Source of the DNA: Streptococcaceae bacterium AF77-01CM03A
Lineage (GTDB): Bacteria > Bacillota > Bacilli > Lactobacillales > Streptococcaceae
Assembly: GCA_027665725.1 (NCBI GenBank)
Contig: JAQDDS010000001.1
Coordinates: 310,001 to 374,000, forward strand
Direction: 5' to 3'
DNA: 64,000 nucleotides
In this document: positions 11,824 through 22,448 of the stretch, piece by piece
How the letters are laid out: each line of letters opens with the position of its first letter
Numbering within the stretch: position 1 is the stretch's first letter
The notes under the pieces: generated by a model
What the model saw: the letters and a program-made list of their open reading frames with translations, nothing else
Databases searched by the model: none
Told to the model about the DNA's origin: nothing
Made by a program: the position numbers and the translations under genes

Positions 11824-12924
11824 ATGTTTCGGAGAAATAAATTATTCTTCTGGACCACTGAGATATTGTTAATAACCCTTATTTTCTACTTATGGAGAGA
11901 AATGGGTGCTATTATTACACCATTTGTAAGTGTTGTAAATACAATCATGATTCCCTTCTTATTAGGAGGATTTCTCTACTACTTAACAAATCCAATTGTC
12001 ATTTTTTTAGAGAAGGAATGCAAAATTAATCGAATCATTGGGATTTTGTTAACCCTTTGTGTTCTCGTTGGTTCTCTGGTGATAGGTGTAGTATATCTTT
12101 TACCGATTTTGATCAATCAGTTGAGTAGTTTAATCAATTCCAGTCAAGGTATTTATGGTCGACTCCAAGATTTAGTAATAGAATTATCAAAATATCCTGC
12201 TTTCCAAGAGCTAGATATTCAACAAACAATTCAACAATTAAATCTTTCTTACATCGATATTTTACAGAATATCTTAAATAGTGTGACAAATAGTGTTGGA
12301 AGTGTCCTTTCAGCTTTAGTAAGCACTGTTCTAATTATCATTATGACACCGGTTTTCTTGATTTATTTCCTTTTAGATGGTCATAAATTCTTACCGATGC
12401 TAGAGAGAACGATTTTAAAACGAGACAAACTCAATATATCTGGTTTAATAACAAGCTTGAATGCGACGATTTCTCGTTACATAAGTGGAGTATCAATAGA
12501 TGCATTCATTATCGGGTGTTTGGCTTTTATCGGCTATAGTATAATTGGCTTAAAATATGCCTTAGTTTTTGCTATTTTCTCAGGTTTAGCGAATCTGATT
12601 CCTTATGTTGGACCGAGTATTGGATTAATCCCGATGATTATTTCAAATCTGTTTACAGATCCTCAAAAGATGATTATCGCAGTTATCTATATGTTGATTA
12701 TCCAACAAGTAGATGGGAATATCCTATACCCTCGAATTGTGGGTGGTGTTATGAAGGTTCATCCGATAACAATTCTCGTCCTATTATTGTTGTCAAGTAA
12801 TATCTATGGTGTCGTAGGTATGATCGTAGCTGTTCCTACCTACTCAATTCTCAAAGAAATATCCAAATTCCTAGTTCGACTTTATGAAAAACATAAAGAA
12901 GTACAAGAAGTGGGAGAAAAATAA
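11824..12924 (+). CDS. AI-2E family (UPF0118) membrane protein
   Basis: A 366-residue multi-pass membrane protein of the AI-2 exporter-like/PerM superfamily, with about seven to eight hydrophobic segments. The conserved C-terminal region includes LANLIPYVGPSIGLIPM and a later helix rich in Ile and Leu. Some family members export AI-2 or act as Na+/H+ antiporters, so the substrate is not certain. A second paralog lies at 36156 in this window. Single-gene transcript with its own promoter and terminator. Confidence 0.85.
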   Translation: MFRRNKLFFWTTEILLITLIFYLWREMGAIITPFVSVVNTIMIPFLLGGFLYYLTNPIVIFLEKECKINRIIGILLTLCVLVGSLVIGVVYLLPILINQLSSLINSSQGIYGRLQDLVIELSKYPAFQELDIQQTIQQLNLSYIDILQNILNSVTNSVGSVLSALVSTVLIIIMTPVFLIYFLLDGHKFLPMLERTILKRDKLNISGLITSLNATISRYISGVSIDAFIIGCLAFIGYSIIGLKYALVFAIFSGLANLIPYVGPSIGLIPMIISNLFTDPQKMIIAVIYMLIIQQVDGNILYPRIVGGVMKVHPITILVLLLLSSNIYGVVGMIVAVPTYSILKEISKFLVRLYEKHKEVQEVGEK

Positions 12925-12928
12925 AGAT

Positions 12929-12963
12929 AAAAAAAGAAACGGATTCATCTGTTTCTTTTTTTA
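12929..12963 (+). terminator. Terminator after the AI-2E family gene
   Basis: The AAAAAGAAAC/GTTTCTTTTT stem, with extra GAT/ATC pairing inside, ends in a T run. Confidence 0.9.
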
Positions 12964-13023
12964 TCAATAAATCTAGTACTTAGAGTAAGAATAAGAATAA
13001 TTGATAAAAACTTTGTAAAACAC

Positions 13024-13051
13024 TTGCAATTTAGCTAAAATTTGATAAAAT
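13024..13051 (+). promoter_or_regulatory. tuf promoter
   Basis: -35 TTGCAA (13024-13029), 16-base spacer ending in TGA, -10 TAAAAT (13046-13051). A leader of about 65 bases follows. Confidence 0.75.
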
Positions 13052-13122
13052 AGTAAGGAAAGTTAGACTGTATTGCCTACTGTCTATCTATAAAATATAT
13101 TTTATTGGAGGCTTTTACTCAA

Positions 13123-14319
<1,197 letters not shown>

Positions 14320-14362
14320 TTCGATTTAGTTCCCAGAAGAACAATTATTTAAGTCAGACATT

Positions 14363-14395
14363 AAAAGAATCTTGCTATGCAAGGTTCTTTTTTTC
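14363..14395 (+). terminator. Terminator of tuf
   Basis: The AAAAGAATCTTGC/GCAAGGTTCTTTT stem has a TAT loop and a T run. The following 190 bases up to tmk are AT-rich and hold only the tmk promoter. Confidence 0.9.
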
Positions 14396-14530
14396 TAGTT
14401 ATACAAAGACAAAATAAGACAGTATGGTAGTTGATTATGAATATAGAAACTTAATTAAATAATTATCTTATTTATTAACGAATGTATATACTAGTTTTTC
14501 AGAATAAATTTTTATTAGGTTAAAAAGCTT

Positions 14531-14559
14531 TTCACAAATGCCTCTTTTTTTGATAAAAT
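14531..14559 (+). promoter_or_regulatory. Promoter of tmk-holB-yabA-rsmI
   Basis: -35 TTCACA (14531-14536), 17-base spacer, extended -10 TGA-TAAAAT (14551-14559). Confidence 0.7.
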
Positions 14560-14589
14560 AGAAGGAAGAAAAAAAGAAATGAGTTCGTC

Positions 14590-15228
14590 ATGTCAAAAGG
14601 ATTTTTAGTCTCTCTAGAGGGGCCAGAGGGAGCTGGGAAAACGAGTGTGCTTGAAGCTATCCTTCCAGTGTTAGAAGAAAAAAATATAGAGGTTTTAACA
14701 ACACGTGAACCAGGTGGAGTATTGATTGGTGAGAAGATTCGAGAAGTTATTTTAGATCCTAGTCATACTCAAATGGATGCCAAGACAGAGCTTCTACTCT
14801 ATATTGCTAGTCGTAGACAACACCTAGTGGAAAAGGTCTTACCAGCACTTTCAGCAGGGAAACTGGTCATCATGGATCGTTTTATTGATAGTTCCGTTGC
14901 TTATCAAGGTTTTGGTCGTGGTTTAGATATTGAAGCTATTGATTGGCTCAACCAATTTGCGACAGATGGTCTTAAACCAGATTTGACACTTTATTTTGAT
15001 ATTGAAGTGGAGAAGGGGCTTGAACGAATCGCGGCAAACAGTGATCGAGAAGTTAACCGTTTGGACTTGGAAGGCTTAGACTTGCACAAAAGAGTTCGTC
15101 AAGGATATCTTTCCCTTCTTGAAAAAGAAGTTGAACGCATTGCAAAAATCGATGCCAGTTTACCACTAGATCAAGTAATTGAAAATACTAAGAAAGTCTT
15201 ATTTGACAGAATGGGGCTGACAGAATGA
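14590..15228 (+). CDS. tmk: Thymidylate kinase
   Basis: A 212-residue kinase that phosphorylates dTMP to dTDP for DNA synthesis. P-loop GPEGAGKT is at 11-18, the DR(F) motif lies in [15 protein letters not shown], and the LID region follows. The ribosome site is weak (GAAATGAG). The stop overlaps holB by four bases (ATGA), so translation of the two is coupled. This tmk-holB-yabA-rsmI order is common in Firmicutes. Confidence 0.95.
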   Translation: MSKGFLVSLEGPEGAGKTSVLEAILPVLEEKNIEVLTTREPGGVLIGEKIREVILDPSHTQMDAKTELLLYIASRRQHLVEKVLPALSAGKLVIMDRFIDSSVAYQGFGRGLDIEAIDWLNQFATDGLKPDLTLYFDIEVEKGLERIAANSDREVNRLDLEGLDLHKRVRQGYLSLLEKEVERIAKIDASLPLDQVIENTKKVLFDRMGLTE

Positions 15229-16109
15229 ATCAAGAGCAATTAAAAGCTTGTCAACCTCAGCAATTTGAACGTTTTGTTCACATCATAGAACAAAGACAGC
15301 TGAATCATGCCTATCTCTTTTCAGGGTATTTCGGAAGCATGGAGATGGCCTTATTTCTGTCTAAGAGTTTGTTCTGCACGGAAAAACAAGGGGTCTTACC
15401 CTGCGAGTCTTGTCGAAATTGTAAGTTGATTAATCAAGAAGAATTTCCAGATGTAACCATTATTCGTCCGATTAATCAGATTATAAAAACGGAGAGAATT
15501 AGAGAATTAGTTAGTCAGTTTTCTCAATCAGGAATCGAAAATCAACGTCAGGTTTTTATCATTGAACAAGCTGAAAAAATGCATGTTAACGCTGCCAACT
15601 CACTACTTAAGGTTATTGAGGAACCTCAGAGTGAAATCTATATTTTCTTTTTAACTAATGATCAAGAGCAGATTTTACCAACTATCCGGAGTCGGACACA
15701 AATTTTCCAATTTAGGAAACAAGTCGAAAGCCTAAGGAATCAACTTGAACAAGCAGGATTGGTCAAAAATAAAGCAAGGCTTTTAGCTGAGTTTAGCCAA
15801 TCGCAAGCAGAAGCTGAAAAACTGACAAATCAAACAAGTTTTTGGACTCTAGTTGAAGAAAGTGAACGATTTTATTCTTGGTTAGATGCTGGGAAAAAGG
15901 AAACTTATTTACAGGTCGCAAAATTAGCTAGTTTAGCAGATGACAAAGAAAAACAAGACCAAGTCTTTAGAATTTTAGAAGTTTTAGCAGGTCAAGAGAT
16001 TCAAAAAAATGTAGCACGTACAATCTTGCAAAACCTTCTCGAAGCCAGAAAAATGTGGAAAGCAAATGTGTCTTTCCAAAATTCTTTGGAATACCTAGTT
16101 TTACAATAA
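15225..16109 (+). CDS. holB: DNA polymerase III delta-prime subunit
   Basis: A 294-residue clamp-loader subunit that works with DnaX (gene at 1090). The zinc-finger cysteines 51, 60, 63 and 66 are conserved. The P-loop position reads SGYFGSME, which is not a working Walker A; this is normal for delta-prime, which does not hydrolyse ATP. It keeps the SRTQ sensor motif. The start overlaps tmk by four bases. Confidence 0.92.
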   Translation: MNQEQLKACQPQQFERFVHIIEQRQLNHAYLFSGYFGSMEMALFLSKSLFCTEKQGVLPCESCRNCKLINQEEFPDVTIIRPINQIIKTERIRELVSQFSQSGIENQRQVFIIEQAEKMHVNAANSLLKVIEEPQSEIYIFFLTNDQEQILPTIRSRTQIFQFRKQVESLRNQLEQAGLVKNKARLLAEFSQSQAEAEKLTNQTSFWTLVEESERFYSWLDAGKKETYLQVAKLASLADDKEKQDQVFRILEVLAGQEIQKNVARTILQNLLEARKMWKANVSFQNSLEYLVLQ

Positions 16110-16144
16110 AATGAACATGAAAACAGAAAAAGAAAGGGCTGTTC

Positions 16145-16462
16145 ATGAACAAGAAAGAATTATTTGATGCCTTAGATGATTTTTCTCAACAGTTGTTGGC
16201 AACCTTGGCAGATGTTGAAGCCATCAAAAAAAATCTCAAGAGTGTTGTAGAAGAGAATACAGCTCTTCGTTTAGAGAACGATAAACTGAGGGAGCGTCTG
16301 AATGAGGAAGAAGAAACAGCTCCAACTAAGACCAAGCATGTTAGAGAAAACGTGAGCCGAATCTATGACGACGGTTTTCATGTGTGTCGCGATTTTTACG
16401 GTCAACGTCGTGAACAAGATGCAGAATGTATGTTTTGTGATGAATTGTTGTTTAGGGAGTAA
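16145..16462 (+). CDS. yabA: Replication initiation control protein YabA
   Basis: A 105-residue protein that restrains DnaA and contacts the DnaN clamp. The N-terminal 55 residues form a heptad-like coiled coil (tetramerisation). The C-terminus binds zinc through His79, Cys81, Cys95 and Cys98 (HVCRDF and CMFCDE). It sits between holB and rsmI as in many Firmicutes. The 35 bases before it hold an ATGAAC/GTTCAT inverted repeat that overlaps the start region. Confidence 0.92.
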   Translation: MNKKELFDALDDFSQQLLATLADVEAIKKNLKSVVEENTALRLENDKLRERLNEEEETAPTKTKHVRENVSRIYDDGFHVCRDFYGQRREQDAECMFCDELLFRE

Positions 16463-16464
16463 GC

Positions 16465-17343
16465 ATGCAGATTCAAAAAAGTTTTAAAGGTCAGTCACCT
16501 TATGGTAAGTTATATCTTGTCGCAACTCCAATTGGAAATCTTGAGGATATGACCTTTCGTGCCATTCAGACCTTGAAAGAAGTGGACTGGATTGCTGCCG
16601 AGGATACTCGAAATACTGGTCTATTGCTGAAGCATTTCGATATTTCAACCAAACAAATCAGTTTTCATGAGCACAATGCCAAGGAAAAGATTCCTGATTT
16701 GATTGAGTTGTTGAAGCAAGGTCAAAATCTTGCCCAAGTATCTGATGCAGGGATGCCTAGTATTTCTGACCCAGGTCATGATTTGGTCAAGGCGGCAATT
16801 GAAGAAGATATCGCAGTTGTAACAGTTCCAGGTGCTAGTGCAGGAATTTCTGCCTTAATAGCTAGTGGGTTGGCACCACAACCGCATATTTTTTATGGAT
16901 TTTTACCTCGAAAATCGGGACAACAAAAGCAATTTTTTGAATCGAAAAAAGCTTATCCAGAGACTCAGATTTTCTATGAATCGCCTCACCGTGTGGCCGA
17001 TACGTTAGAAAATATGCTAGAGGTATACGGAAATCGCTCGATTGTCTTAGTTCGAGAATTGACTAAGATTTATGAAGAATACCAACGTGGAAGTATTACT
17101 GAATTATTAGAAAATATTTCTCAAACACCGCTCAAGGGCGAGTGCCTTCTCATCGTAGAAGGTGCTAGTCAAGAAGTAGAAGATAAGGATGAAGAGGACT
17201 TGTTCTCAGAAATCCAAGAACGTATCCAACAAGGAATCAAGAAAAATCAAGCCATTAAGGAAGTCGCTAAAATTTATCAGTGGAACAAAAGCCAGCTTTA
17301 CGCAGCTTATCACGATTGGGAAGAGAATCAATCGGATGACTAA
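16465..17343 (+). CDS. rsmI: 16S rRNA (cytidine-1402-2'-O)-methyltransferase
   Basis: A 292-residue SAM-dependent methyltransferase of the tetrapyrrole-methylase fold that modifies C1402 in the decoding centre of 16S rRNA. The N-terminal LYLVATPIGNLEDMT motif and AAEDTRNTG are typical of RsmI. The C-terminal 60 residues are helical and charged. It starts two bases after yabA, so the two are co-translated. Confidence 0.94.
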   Translation: MQIQKSFKGQSPYGKLYLVATPIGNLEDMTFRAIQTLKEVDWIAAEDTRNTGLLLKHFDISTKQISFHEHNAKEKIPDLIELLKQGQNLAQVSDAGMPSISDPGHDLVKAAIEEDIAVVTVPGASAGISALIASGLAPQPHIFYGFLPRKSGQQKQFFESKKAYPETQIFYESPHRVADTLENMLEVYGNRSIVLVRELTKIYEEYQRGSITELLENISQTPLKGECLLIVEGASQEVEDKDEEDLFSEIQERIQQGIKKNQAIKEVAKIYQWNKSQLYAAYHDWEENQSDD

Positions 17344-17346
17344 ACA

Positions 17347-17373
17347 GGGAAGTTTTCCTTCTTCCCTTTTTTT
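17347..17373 (+). terminator. Terminator of the tmk-rsmI operon
   Basis: GGGAAG/CTTCCC stem followed by TTTTTTT. The T tract leads straight into the trmFO promoter. Confidence 0.88.
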
Positions 17374-17381
17374 GTTATACT
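17373..17381 (+). promoter_or_regulatory. Extended -10 promoter of trmFO
   Basis: TGT-TATACT, fused to the end of the preceding terminator exactly as at 3015. Leader about 90 bases. Confidence 0.65.
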
Positions 17382-17439
17382 AGTAAAAGAAAAATTAGAA
17401 AGATTTGTGGGTGTCAAACAGTCCGGTAGCTTGTTTTAA

Positions 17440-17472
17440 TTTGGACTTATGTTACATCCAAAGAGGTATTAG
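17440..17472 (+). promoter_or_regulatory. trmFO leader: hairpin and 7-codon upstream ORF over the ribosome site
   Basis: TTTGGA (17440-17445) can pair with TCCAAA (17457-17462), and the right arm touches the AAGAGG ribosome site at 17461-17466. A short ORF (MLHPKRY, 17449-17472) reads through that ribosome site and stops four bases before the GTG start of trmFO. A control role is inference. Confidence 0.35.
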
Positions 17473-17476
17473 TGTC

Positions 17477-18811
17477 GTGTCTCAATCTTATATCAATGTT
17501 ATCGGTGCCGGTTTAGCAGGGTCAGAAGCAGCCTTTCAAATTGCAGAACGTGGCATTCCTGTTAAACTTTATGAAATGCGTGGTGTTAAATCAACACCAC
17601 AACACAAAACAGACAATTTTGCAGAGTTGGTTTGCTCAAACTCCTTGCGTGGAGACGCTCTTACAAATGCTGTCGGTCTCCTCAAAGAAGAAATGCGTCG
17701 TCTAGGTTCTCTTATCTTGGAATCGGCAGAAGCAACACGTGTTCCTGCTGGTGGTGCTCTCGCGGTTGACCGTAACGGTTTTTCTCAAATGGTTACTGAA
17801 AAAATTGCCAATCATCCCTTGATTGAAGTAGTTCGTGACGAGATTACAGAATTGCCGACCGATGTTATTACAGTTGTCGCTACTGGTCCTTTGACTAGTG
17901 ATGCTCTTGCTGAAAAGATTCACGCTCTTAACGGGGGGGACGGTTTTTATTTCTATGATGCGGCGGCTCCAATCGTAGACGTCAATACCATTGATATGAA
18001 CAAGGTTTATCTCAAATCACGTTATGATAAGGGAGAAGCAGCTTATCTCAATGCTCCAATGACCAAACAAGAATTTATGGATTTCCATGAATCCTTGGTT
18101 AATGCAGAAGAAGCACCTCTTAACTCTTTTGAAAAAGAAAAATATTTTGAAGGTTGTATGCCAATCGAGGTCATGGCCAAACGTGGTATCAAAACCATGC
18201 TCTATGGACCTATGAAACCAGTTGGTCTAGAATATCCAGAAGACTACAAGGGACCTCGTGATGGTGACTTTAAAACTCCTTACGCAGTCGTTCAACTTCG
18301 TCAAGATAATGCGGCGGGAAGTCTCTACAATATCGTGGGATTCCAGACTCACCTCAAATGGGGAGAGCAGAAGCGTGTCTTCCAAATGATTCCAGGTCTT
18401 GAAAATGCAGAGTTCGTTCGCTATGGTGTTATGCACCGCAATTCCTACATGGACTCTCCAAAACTCCTTGAGCAGACTTATCGTTCTAAGAAACAGTCCA
18501 ACCTCTTCTTTGCTGGTCAGATGACTGGTGTAGAAGGATACGTTGAGTCGGCCGCTTCAGGCTTGGTTGCAGGTATTAACGCAGCTCGTCTTTTCAAGGG
18601 AGAAAGCGAAGCTATTTTCCCAGAGACAACTGCAATCGGAAGTTTAGCTCATTATATAACTCATGCTGATAGCAAACACTTCCAACCCATGAATGTCAAC
18701 TTTGGGATTATCAAGGAGTTAGAAGGTGAGCGTATTCGTGATAAAAAGGCTCGTTATGAGAAAATCGCAGAACGCGCCTTGTCTGATTTAGAGAAATTTT
18801 TATCTGTCTAA
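17477..18811 (+). CDS. trmFO: tRNA (uracil-54-C5)-methyltransferase, folate/FAD-dependent
   Basis: A 444-residue flavoprotein that makes ribothymidine at position 54 of the tRNA T-loop using methylene-tetrahydrofolate. The FAD-binding motif GAGLAGSE is at 10-17. The cysteine motifs [10 protein letters not shown] and FEGCMPIE are those of the family. The GTG at 17477 is chosen because AAGAGG lies 10 bases upstream and the product then starts at the family N-terminus (SQSYINVIG). An earlier TTG at 17405 would add 24 residues without a ribosome site. Confidence 0.94.
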   Translation: MSQSYINVIGAGLAGSEAAFQIAERGIPVKLYEMRGVKSTPQHKTDNFAELVCSNSLRGDALTNAVGLLKEEMRRLGSLILESAEATRVPAGGALAVDRNGFSQMVTEKIANHPLIEVVRDEITELPTDVITVVATGPLTSDALAEKIHALNGGDGFYFYDAAAPIVDVNTIDMNKVYLKSRYDKGEAAYLNAPMTKQEFMDFHESLVNAEEAPLNSFEKEKYFEGCMPIEVMAKRGIKTMLYGPMKPVGLEYPEDYKGPRDGDFKTPYAVVQLRQDNAAGSLYNIVGFQTHLKWGEQKRVFQMIPGLENAEFVRYGVMHRNSYMDSPKLLEQTYRSKKQSNLFFAGQMTGVEGYVESAASGLVAGINAARLFKGESEAIFPETTAIGSLAHYITHADSKHFQPMNVNFGIIKELEGERIRDKKARYEKIAERALSDLEKFLSV

Positions 18812-18858
18812 TTTTTTTGAAAGAATTGCTCATGATACTATAAAAATCCTTGAAATTG

Positions 18859-18867
18859 TGATAAAAT
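18859..18867 (+). promoter_or_regulatory. Extended -10 promoter of pyrH-frr
   Basis: TGA-TAAAAT, followed by AAAGGAGAGA before the pyrH ATG. Confidence 0.65.
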
Positions 18868-18894
18868 AGGTAGGATGAAAAAAGGAGAGAGAAA

Positions 18895-19632
18895 ATGGTA
18901 GAACCTAAGTATAAACGTATCTTAATCAAGCTATCTGGTGAAGCCCTTGCTGGCGAACGTGGTGTCGGTATTGATATCAAAACCGTCCAAAGTATGGCCC
19001 AAGAAATCAAGGAAGTTCACGAGCTAGGAATTGAAATCGCCTTGGTAATCGGTGGTGGGAACCTTTGGCGTGGCGAACCTGCGGCAGAAGCTGGTATGGA
19101 TCGTGTTCAAGCGGATTACACTGGAATGCTTGGGACAGTCATGAATGCTCTTGTGATGGCAGATTCATTGCAACAAGCTGGTGTTGATACTCGTGTACAA
19201 ACAGCTATTGCCATGCAACAAGTAGCAGAGCCTTATATTCGTGGACGTGCACTTCGTCACCTTGAAAAAGGACGTATCGTTATCTTTGGCGCAGGTATTG
19301 GTTCACCTTACTTCTCTACAGATACAACAGCGGCTCTTCGTGCAGCTGAGATTGAGGCGGACGCTATTTTGATGGCTAAGAATGGTGTAGACGGTGTCTA
19401 CAATGCGGATCCTAAGAAAGATAAAACGGCTGTTAAATTTGAAGAATTGACTCACCGTGATGTTATTAATAAAGGACTCCGTATCATGGATTCAACAGCT
19501 TCAACTCTATCTATGGATAACGATATTGACTTGGTAGTCTTTAATATGAACCAACCTGGCAATATCAAACGTGTTGTATTTGGTGAAAATATCGGAACAA
19601 CTGTTTCAAACAATATCGAAGAAAAGGAATAA
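18895..19632 (+). CDS. pyrH: UMP kinase
   Basis: A 245-residue hexameric kinase of the amino-acid-kinase fold that converts UMP to UDP. N-terminal KLSGEAL and the [10 protein letters not shown] loop bind substrate and phosphate, and the GSPYFSTDT segment is typical. It precedes frr by eight bases, the standard pyrH-frr pair of bacteria. Confidence 0.96.
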   Translation: MVEPKYKRILIKLSGEALAGERGVGIDIKTVQSMAQEIKEVHELGIEIALVIGGGNLWRGEPAAEAGMDRVQADYTGMLGTVMNALVMADSLQQAGVDTRVQTAIAMQQVAEPYIRGRALRHLEKGRIVIFGAGIGSPYFSTDTTAALRAAEIEADAILMAKNGVDGVYNADPKKDKTAVKFEELTHRDVINKGLRIMDSTASTLSMDNDIDLVVFNMNQPGNIKRVVFGENIGTTVSNNIEEKE

Positions 19633-19640
19633 GAAAAATT

Positions 19641-20198
19641 ATGGCTAACGCAATTGTAGAAAAAGCTAAAGAGAGAATGACTCAATCTCACCACTCACTT
19701 GCTCGTGAATTTGGTGGTATCCGTGCAGGTCGTGCTAACGCTAGCTTGCTTGACCGTATTACTGTTGAATACTATGGTGTCGAAACACCTCTGAACCAAA
19801 TCGCTTCTATCACGATTCCTGAAGCGCGTGTTTTATTGGTAACACCATTTGATAAATCTTCATTGAAGGATATCGAGCGTGCTTTGAACGCTTCAGATCT
19901 TGGTATTACACCAGCTAACGATGGTTCTGTTATTCGCTTGGTTATCCCAGCTCTTACAGAAGAAACTCGTCGCGATCTCGCTAAAGAAGTGAAAAAAGTT
20001 GGTGAAAATGCTAAAGTAGCTATCCGTAATATCCGTCGTGATGCTATGGATGAAGCTAAGAAACAAGAAAAAGCTAAAGAAATCACTGAAGATGAATTGA
20101 AGACTCTTGAAAAAGATATTCAAAAAGCGACAGACGATGCTGTTAAACACATCGACGACATGACTGCCAATAAAGAAAAAGAAATCTTGGAAGTCTAA
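19641..20198 (+). CDS. frr: Ribosome recycling factor
   Basis: A 185-residue tRNA-shaped protein that, with EF-G, splits the post-termination ribosome. The pattern [14 protein letters not shown] near the N-terminus and the long charged helices ([10 protein letters not shown]) are family hallmarks. Co-transcribed with pyrH. A hairpin right after the stop codon may reduce read-through to cvfB. Confidence 0.97.
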   Translation: MANAIVEKAKERMTQSHHSLAREFGGIRAGRANASLLDRITVEYYGVETPLNQIASITIPEARVLLVTPFDKSSLKDIERALNASDLGITPANDGSVIRLVIPALTEETRRDLAKEVKKVGENAKVAIRNIRRDAMDEAKKQEKAKEITEDELKTLEKDIQKATDDAVKHIDDMTANKEKEILEV

Positions 20199-20210
20199 GA
20201 AATAAACAGA

Positions 20211-20243
20211 AAAACTCAGTTGGCATTGCTGGCTGAGTTTTAT
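20211..20243 (+). terminator. Hairpin between frr and cvfB, possible partial terminator
   Basis: The AAAACTCAG/CTGAGTTTT stem is perfect over nine pairs, but the T run after it is short (TTTTATT). It may act as an attenuator rather than a full stop. No separate cvfB promoter is obvious downstream. Confidence 0.6.
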
Positions 20244-20258
20244 TCGAAAGAAGGAAAC

Positions 20259-21113
20259 ATGAATACAAATCTTGCAAGTTTTATCGTTGGACTTATCATC
20301 GATGAAAATGAGCGTTTTTACTTTGTTCAAAAGGATGGTCAAACATACGCTCTTGCTAAGGAAGAAGGTCAGCATGCGGTTGGTGATACTGTTAAAGGTT
20401 TTGCCTACACAGACATGAAGCAAAAACTTCGCTTGACAACTCAAGAAGTGACTGCAACTCAGGATCAATTTGGTTGGGGTACAGTAACGGAGGTTCGTAA
20501 GGATTTGGGTGTTTTTGTTGATACAGGGCTCCCTGACAAGGAGATTGTTGTGTCACTTGATATCCTGCCTGAACTGAAAGAGCTCTGGCCTAAGAAGGGC
20601 GATAAGCTCTATGTTCGGCTAGAAGTAGACAAGAAAGACCGTATCTGGGGAATCTTGGCTTATCAGGAAGACTTCCAACGTTTGGCTCGTCCTGCCTACA
20701 ACAACATGCAAAATCAGAACTGGCCGGCAATCGTTTATCGTCTTAAGTTATCAGGCACTTTTGTCTATCTACCAGAAAACAACATGCTTGGATTTATCCA
20801 TCCAAGTGAGCGCTATGCAGAGCCACGTTTAGGGCAAGTGTTAGATGCGCGTGTCATTGGTTTCCGTGAAGTTGACCGAACTCTTAATCTGTCACTAAAA
20901 CCACGCTCTTTTGAGATGTTAGAAAATGATGCACAAATGATTCTGACTTACTTGGAAAGTAATGGTGGCTTCATGACCTTAAATGACAAATCATCACCAG
21001 ATGACATTAAAGCAACATTTGGTATTTCGAAAGGTCAGTTTAAAAAAGCACTTGGTGGATTAATGAAGGCTGGAAAGATTAAACAAGACCAGTTTGGTAC
21101 TGAGTTAATATAG
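20259..21113 (+). CDS. cvfB: S1-type RNA-binding protein CvfB
   Basis: A 284-residue protein with several OB-fold S1-like domains and a C-terminal winged helix (about 225-284). It is the CvfB/YitL family, which affects virulence gene expression in other Gram-positives, where it binds RNA. The ATG at 20259 has AAGGAA just upstream. The frame is open to 20220, but that extension lies in the frr hairpin. It follows frr in one probable transcript. Confidence 0.9.
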   Translation: MNTNLASFIVGLIIDENERFYFVQKDGQTYALAKEEGQHAVGDTVKGFAYTDMKQKLRLTTQEVTATQDQFGWGTVTEVRKDLGVFVDTGLPDKEIVVSLDILPELKELWPKKGDKLYVRLEVDKKDRIWGILAYQEDFQRLARPAYNNMQNQNWPAIVYRLKLSGTFVYLPENNMLGFIHPSERYAEPRLGQVLDARVIGFREVDRTLNLSLKPRSFEMLENDAQMILTYLESNGGFMTLNDKSSPDDIKATFGISKGQFKKALGGLMKAGKIKQDQFGTELI

Positions 21114-21121
21114 GGAGACTT

Positions 21122-21337
21122 ATGAGAAAATCATTTTATACATGGCTTATGACAGAACGAAATCCTAAAAGTAATAGTCCCAAAGCTATTTTAGCGGATC
21201 TTGCCTTTGATGAGTCTGCCTTCCCAAAACATACGGACGATTTTGATCAAGTCAGTCGATTTTTAGAAGAACATGCCAGTTTTTCCTTTAATATGGGAGA
21301 CTTCGATCGCATCTGGCAGGAATATTTAGAACATTAA
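21122..21337 (+). CDS. YozE family protein
   Basis: A 71-residue small acidic protein matching the YozE SAM-like fold family: [10 protein letters not shown] at the start and a [11 protein letters not shown] end. The function is unknown. GGGAGA precedes the ATG, nine bases after the cvfB stop, so it belongs to the pyrH-frr-cvfB transcript. Confidence 0.82.
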   Translation: MRKSFYTWLMTERNPKSNSPKAILADLAFDESAFPKHTDDFDQVSRFLEEHASFSFNMGDFDRIWQEYLEH

Positions 21338-21369
21338 TCTTGTTAGGGATAGCAATTTCTCAAAGCCTT

Positions 21370-21378
21370 TGTTATAAT
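21370..21378 (+). promoter_or_regulatory. Extended -10 promoter of phoH
   Basis: TGT-TATAAT is a perfect extended -10. Leader about 28 bases with GAGAGG as ribosome site. Confidence 0.75.
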
Positions 21379-21412
21379 AAAAAGAAATTAAAGAGTTAGA
21401 GAGGTTCTTTAT

Positions 21413-22399
21413 TTGAAGGAACATTCAATAGACATTCAGTTAAGTCATCCAGATGACCTGTTTCATCTTTTTGGTTCCAATGAACGCCATCTTCGCTTGA
21501 TGGAGGATGAGTTAGATGTTATCATCCATGCTCGTACAGAGATTGTACAAGTCTTGGGAGAGGAGTCTTCTTGTGAAGAAGCACGACAAGTCATTCAAGC
21601 CTTGATGGTCTTGGTTAATCGTGGCATGACTGTCGGAACTCCGGATGTGGTGACAGCCATAAATATGGTTAGAAACAATGAAATCGATAAGTTTGTTGCC
21701 CTCTATGAAGAAGAGATTATCAAAGACAATACTGGTAAGCCGATTCGGGTCAAGACACTGGGACAAAAACTTTATGTTGATAGTGTTAAGAATCATGATG
21801 TTACCTTCGGGATTGGACCTGCTGGTACAGGGAAGACCTTCCTAGCAGTGACCTTGGCTGTTACAGCTCTTAAACGTGGTCAAGTCAAGCGTATTATCCT
21901 GACTCGTCCAGCAGTAGAAGCTGGAGAAAGCTTGGGATTTCTTCCAGGAGATCTCAAGGAAAAGGTAGACCCTTATCTTCGACCTGTCTATGATGCCTTG
22001 TACCAAATTCTTGGGAAGGACCAAACAACTCGTCTCATGGAGCGAGAAATTATTGAGATTGCCCCTTTGGCCTACATGCGTGGACGTACTCTGGATGATG
22101 CCTTTGTCATTTTGGATGAAGCGCAAAATACAACCATCATGCAGATGAAGATGTTTTTGACTCGTCTTGGATTTAATTCAAAAATGATTGTCAATGGTGA
22201 TATTAGCCAGATTGACCTGCCGCGTAATGTTAAATCAGGTCTGATTGATGCCCAGGAAAAACTTAAAAACATTCACCAGATTGATTTCGTTCATTTTTCA
22301 GCCAAGGATGTGGTTCGCCACCCAGTCGTTGCTCAGATTATCAGAGCCTATGAACCTCGACCTGTCAAAGCTGAAGAAAATCAAGAAGAAACAGAATAA
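21413..22399 (+). CDS. phoH: PhoH-like ATPase
   Basis: A 328-residue P-loop ATPase/RNA-helicase-like protein of the PhoL/YlaK group. Walker A GPAGTGKT is at 135-142 and Walker B VILDEAQN near 231-238. The N-terminal 100 residues carry a KH-like region typical of this branch. It starts with TTG: GAGAGG lies nine bases upstream, the frame matches the family N-terminus, and no ATG is nearby. Single-gene transcript. Confidence 0.92.
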   Translation: MKEHSIDIQLSHPDDLFHLFGSNERHLRLMEDELDVIIHARTEIVQVLGEESSCEEARQVIQALMVLVNRGMTVGTPDVVTAINMVRNNEIDKFVALYEEEIIKDNTGKPIRVKTLGQKLYVDSVKNHDVTFGIGPAGTGKTFLAVTLAVTALKRGQVKRIILTRPAVEAGESLGFLPGDLKEKVDPYLRPVYDALYQILGKDQTTRLMEREIIEIAPLAYMRGRTLDDAFVILDEAQNTTIMQMKMFLTRLGFNSKMIVNGDISQIDLPRNVKSGLIDAQEKLKNIHQIDFVHFSAKDVVRHPVVAQIIRAYEPRPVKAEENQEETE

Positions 22400-22404
22400 A
22401 GAAA

Positions 22405-22438
22405 AAGAGCAGTTGAAAAACTGCTCTTAATTTTTTTT
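22405..22438. terminator. Bidirectional terminator between phoH and ald
   Basis: AAGAGCAGTT/AACTGCTCTT stem with T runs on both strands, shared by the convergent genes. Confidence 0.9.
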
Positions 22439-22448
22439 GAATTTCTTA

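Noticed and set aside
12961-13008. TTATCAAT/ATTGATAA inverted repeat upstream of the tuf promoter
   Set aside because: It is AT-rich with a 31-base spacer and partly inside a terminator tail, so it is likely to be chance.
14479-14490. AACGAATGTATA before tmk as a possible SigX box
   Set aside because: It differs from TACGAATA in the core, and a normal sigma-A promoter lies nearer tmk.
15225-16109. Degenerate Walker A in HolB as a sign of a broken gene
   Set aside because: Delta-prime normally has no working P-loop. The zinc site and length are intact.
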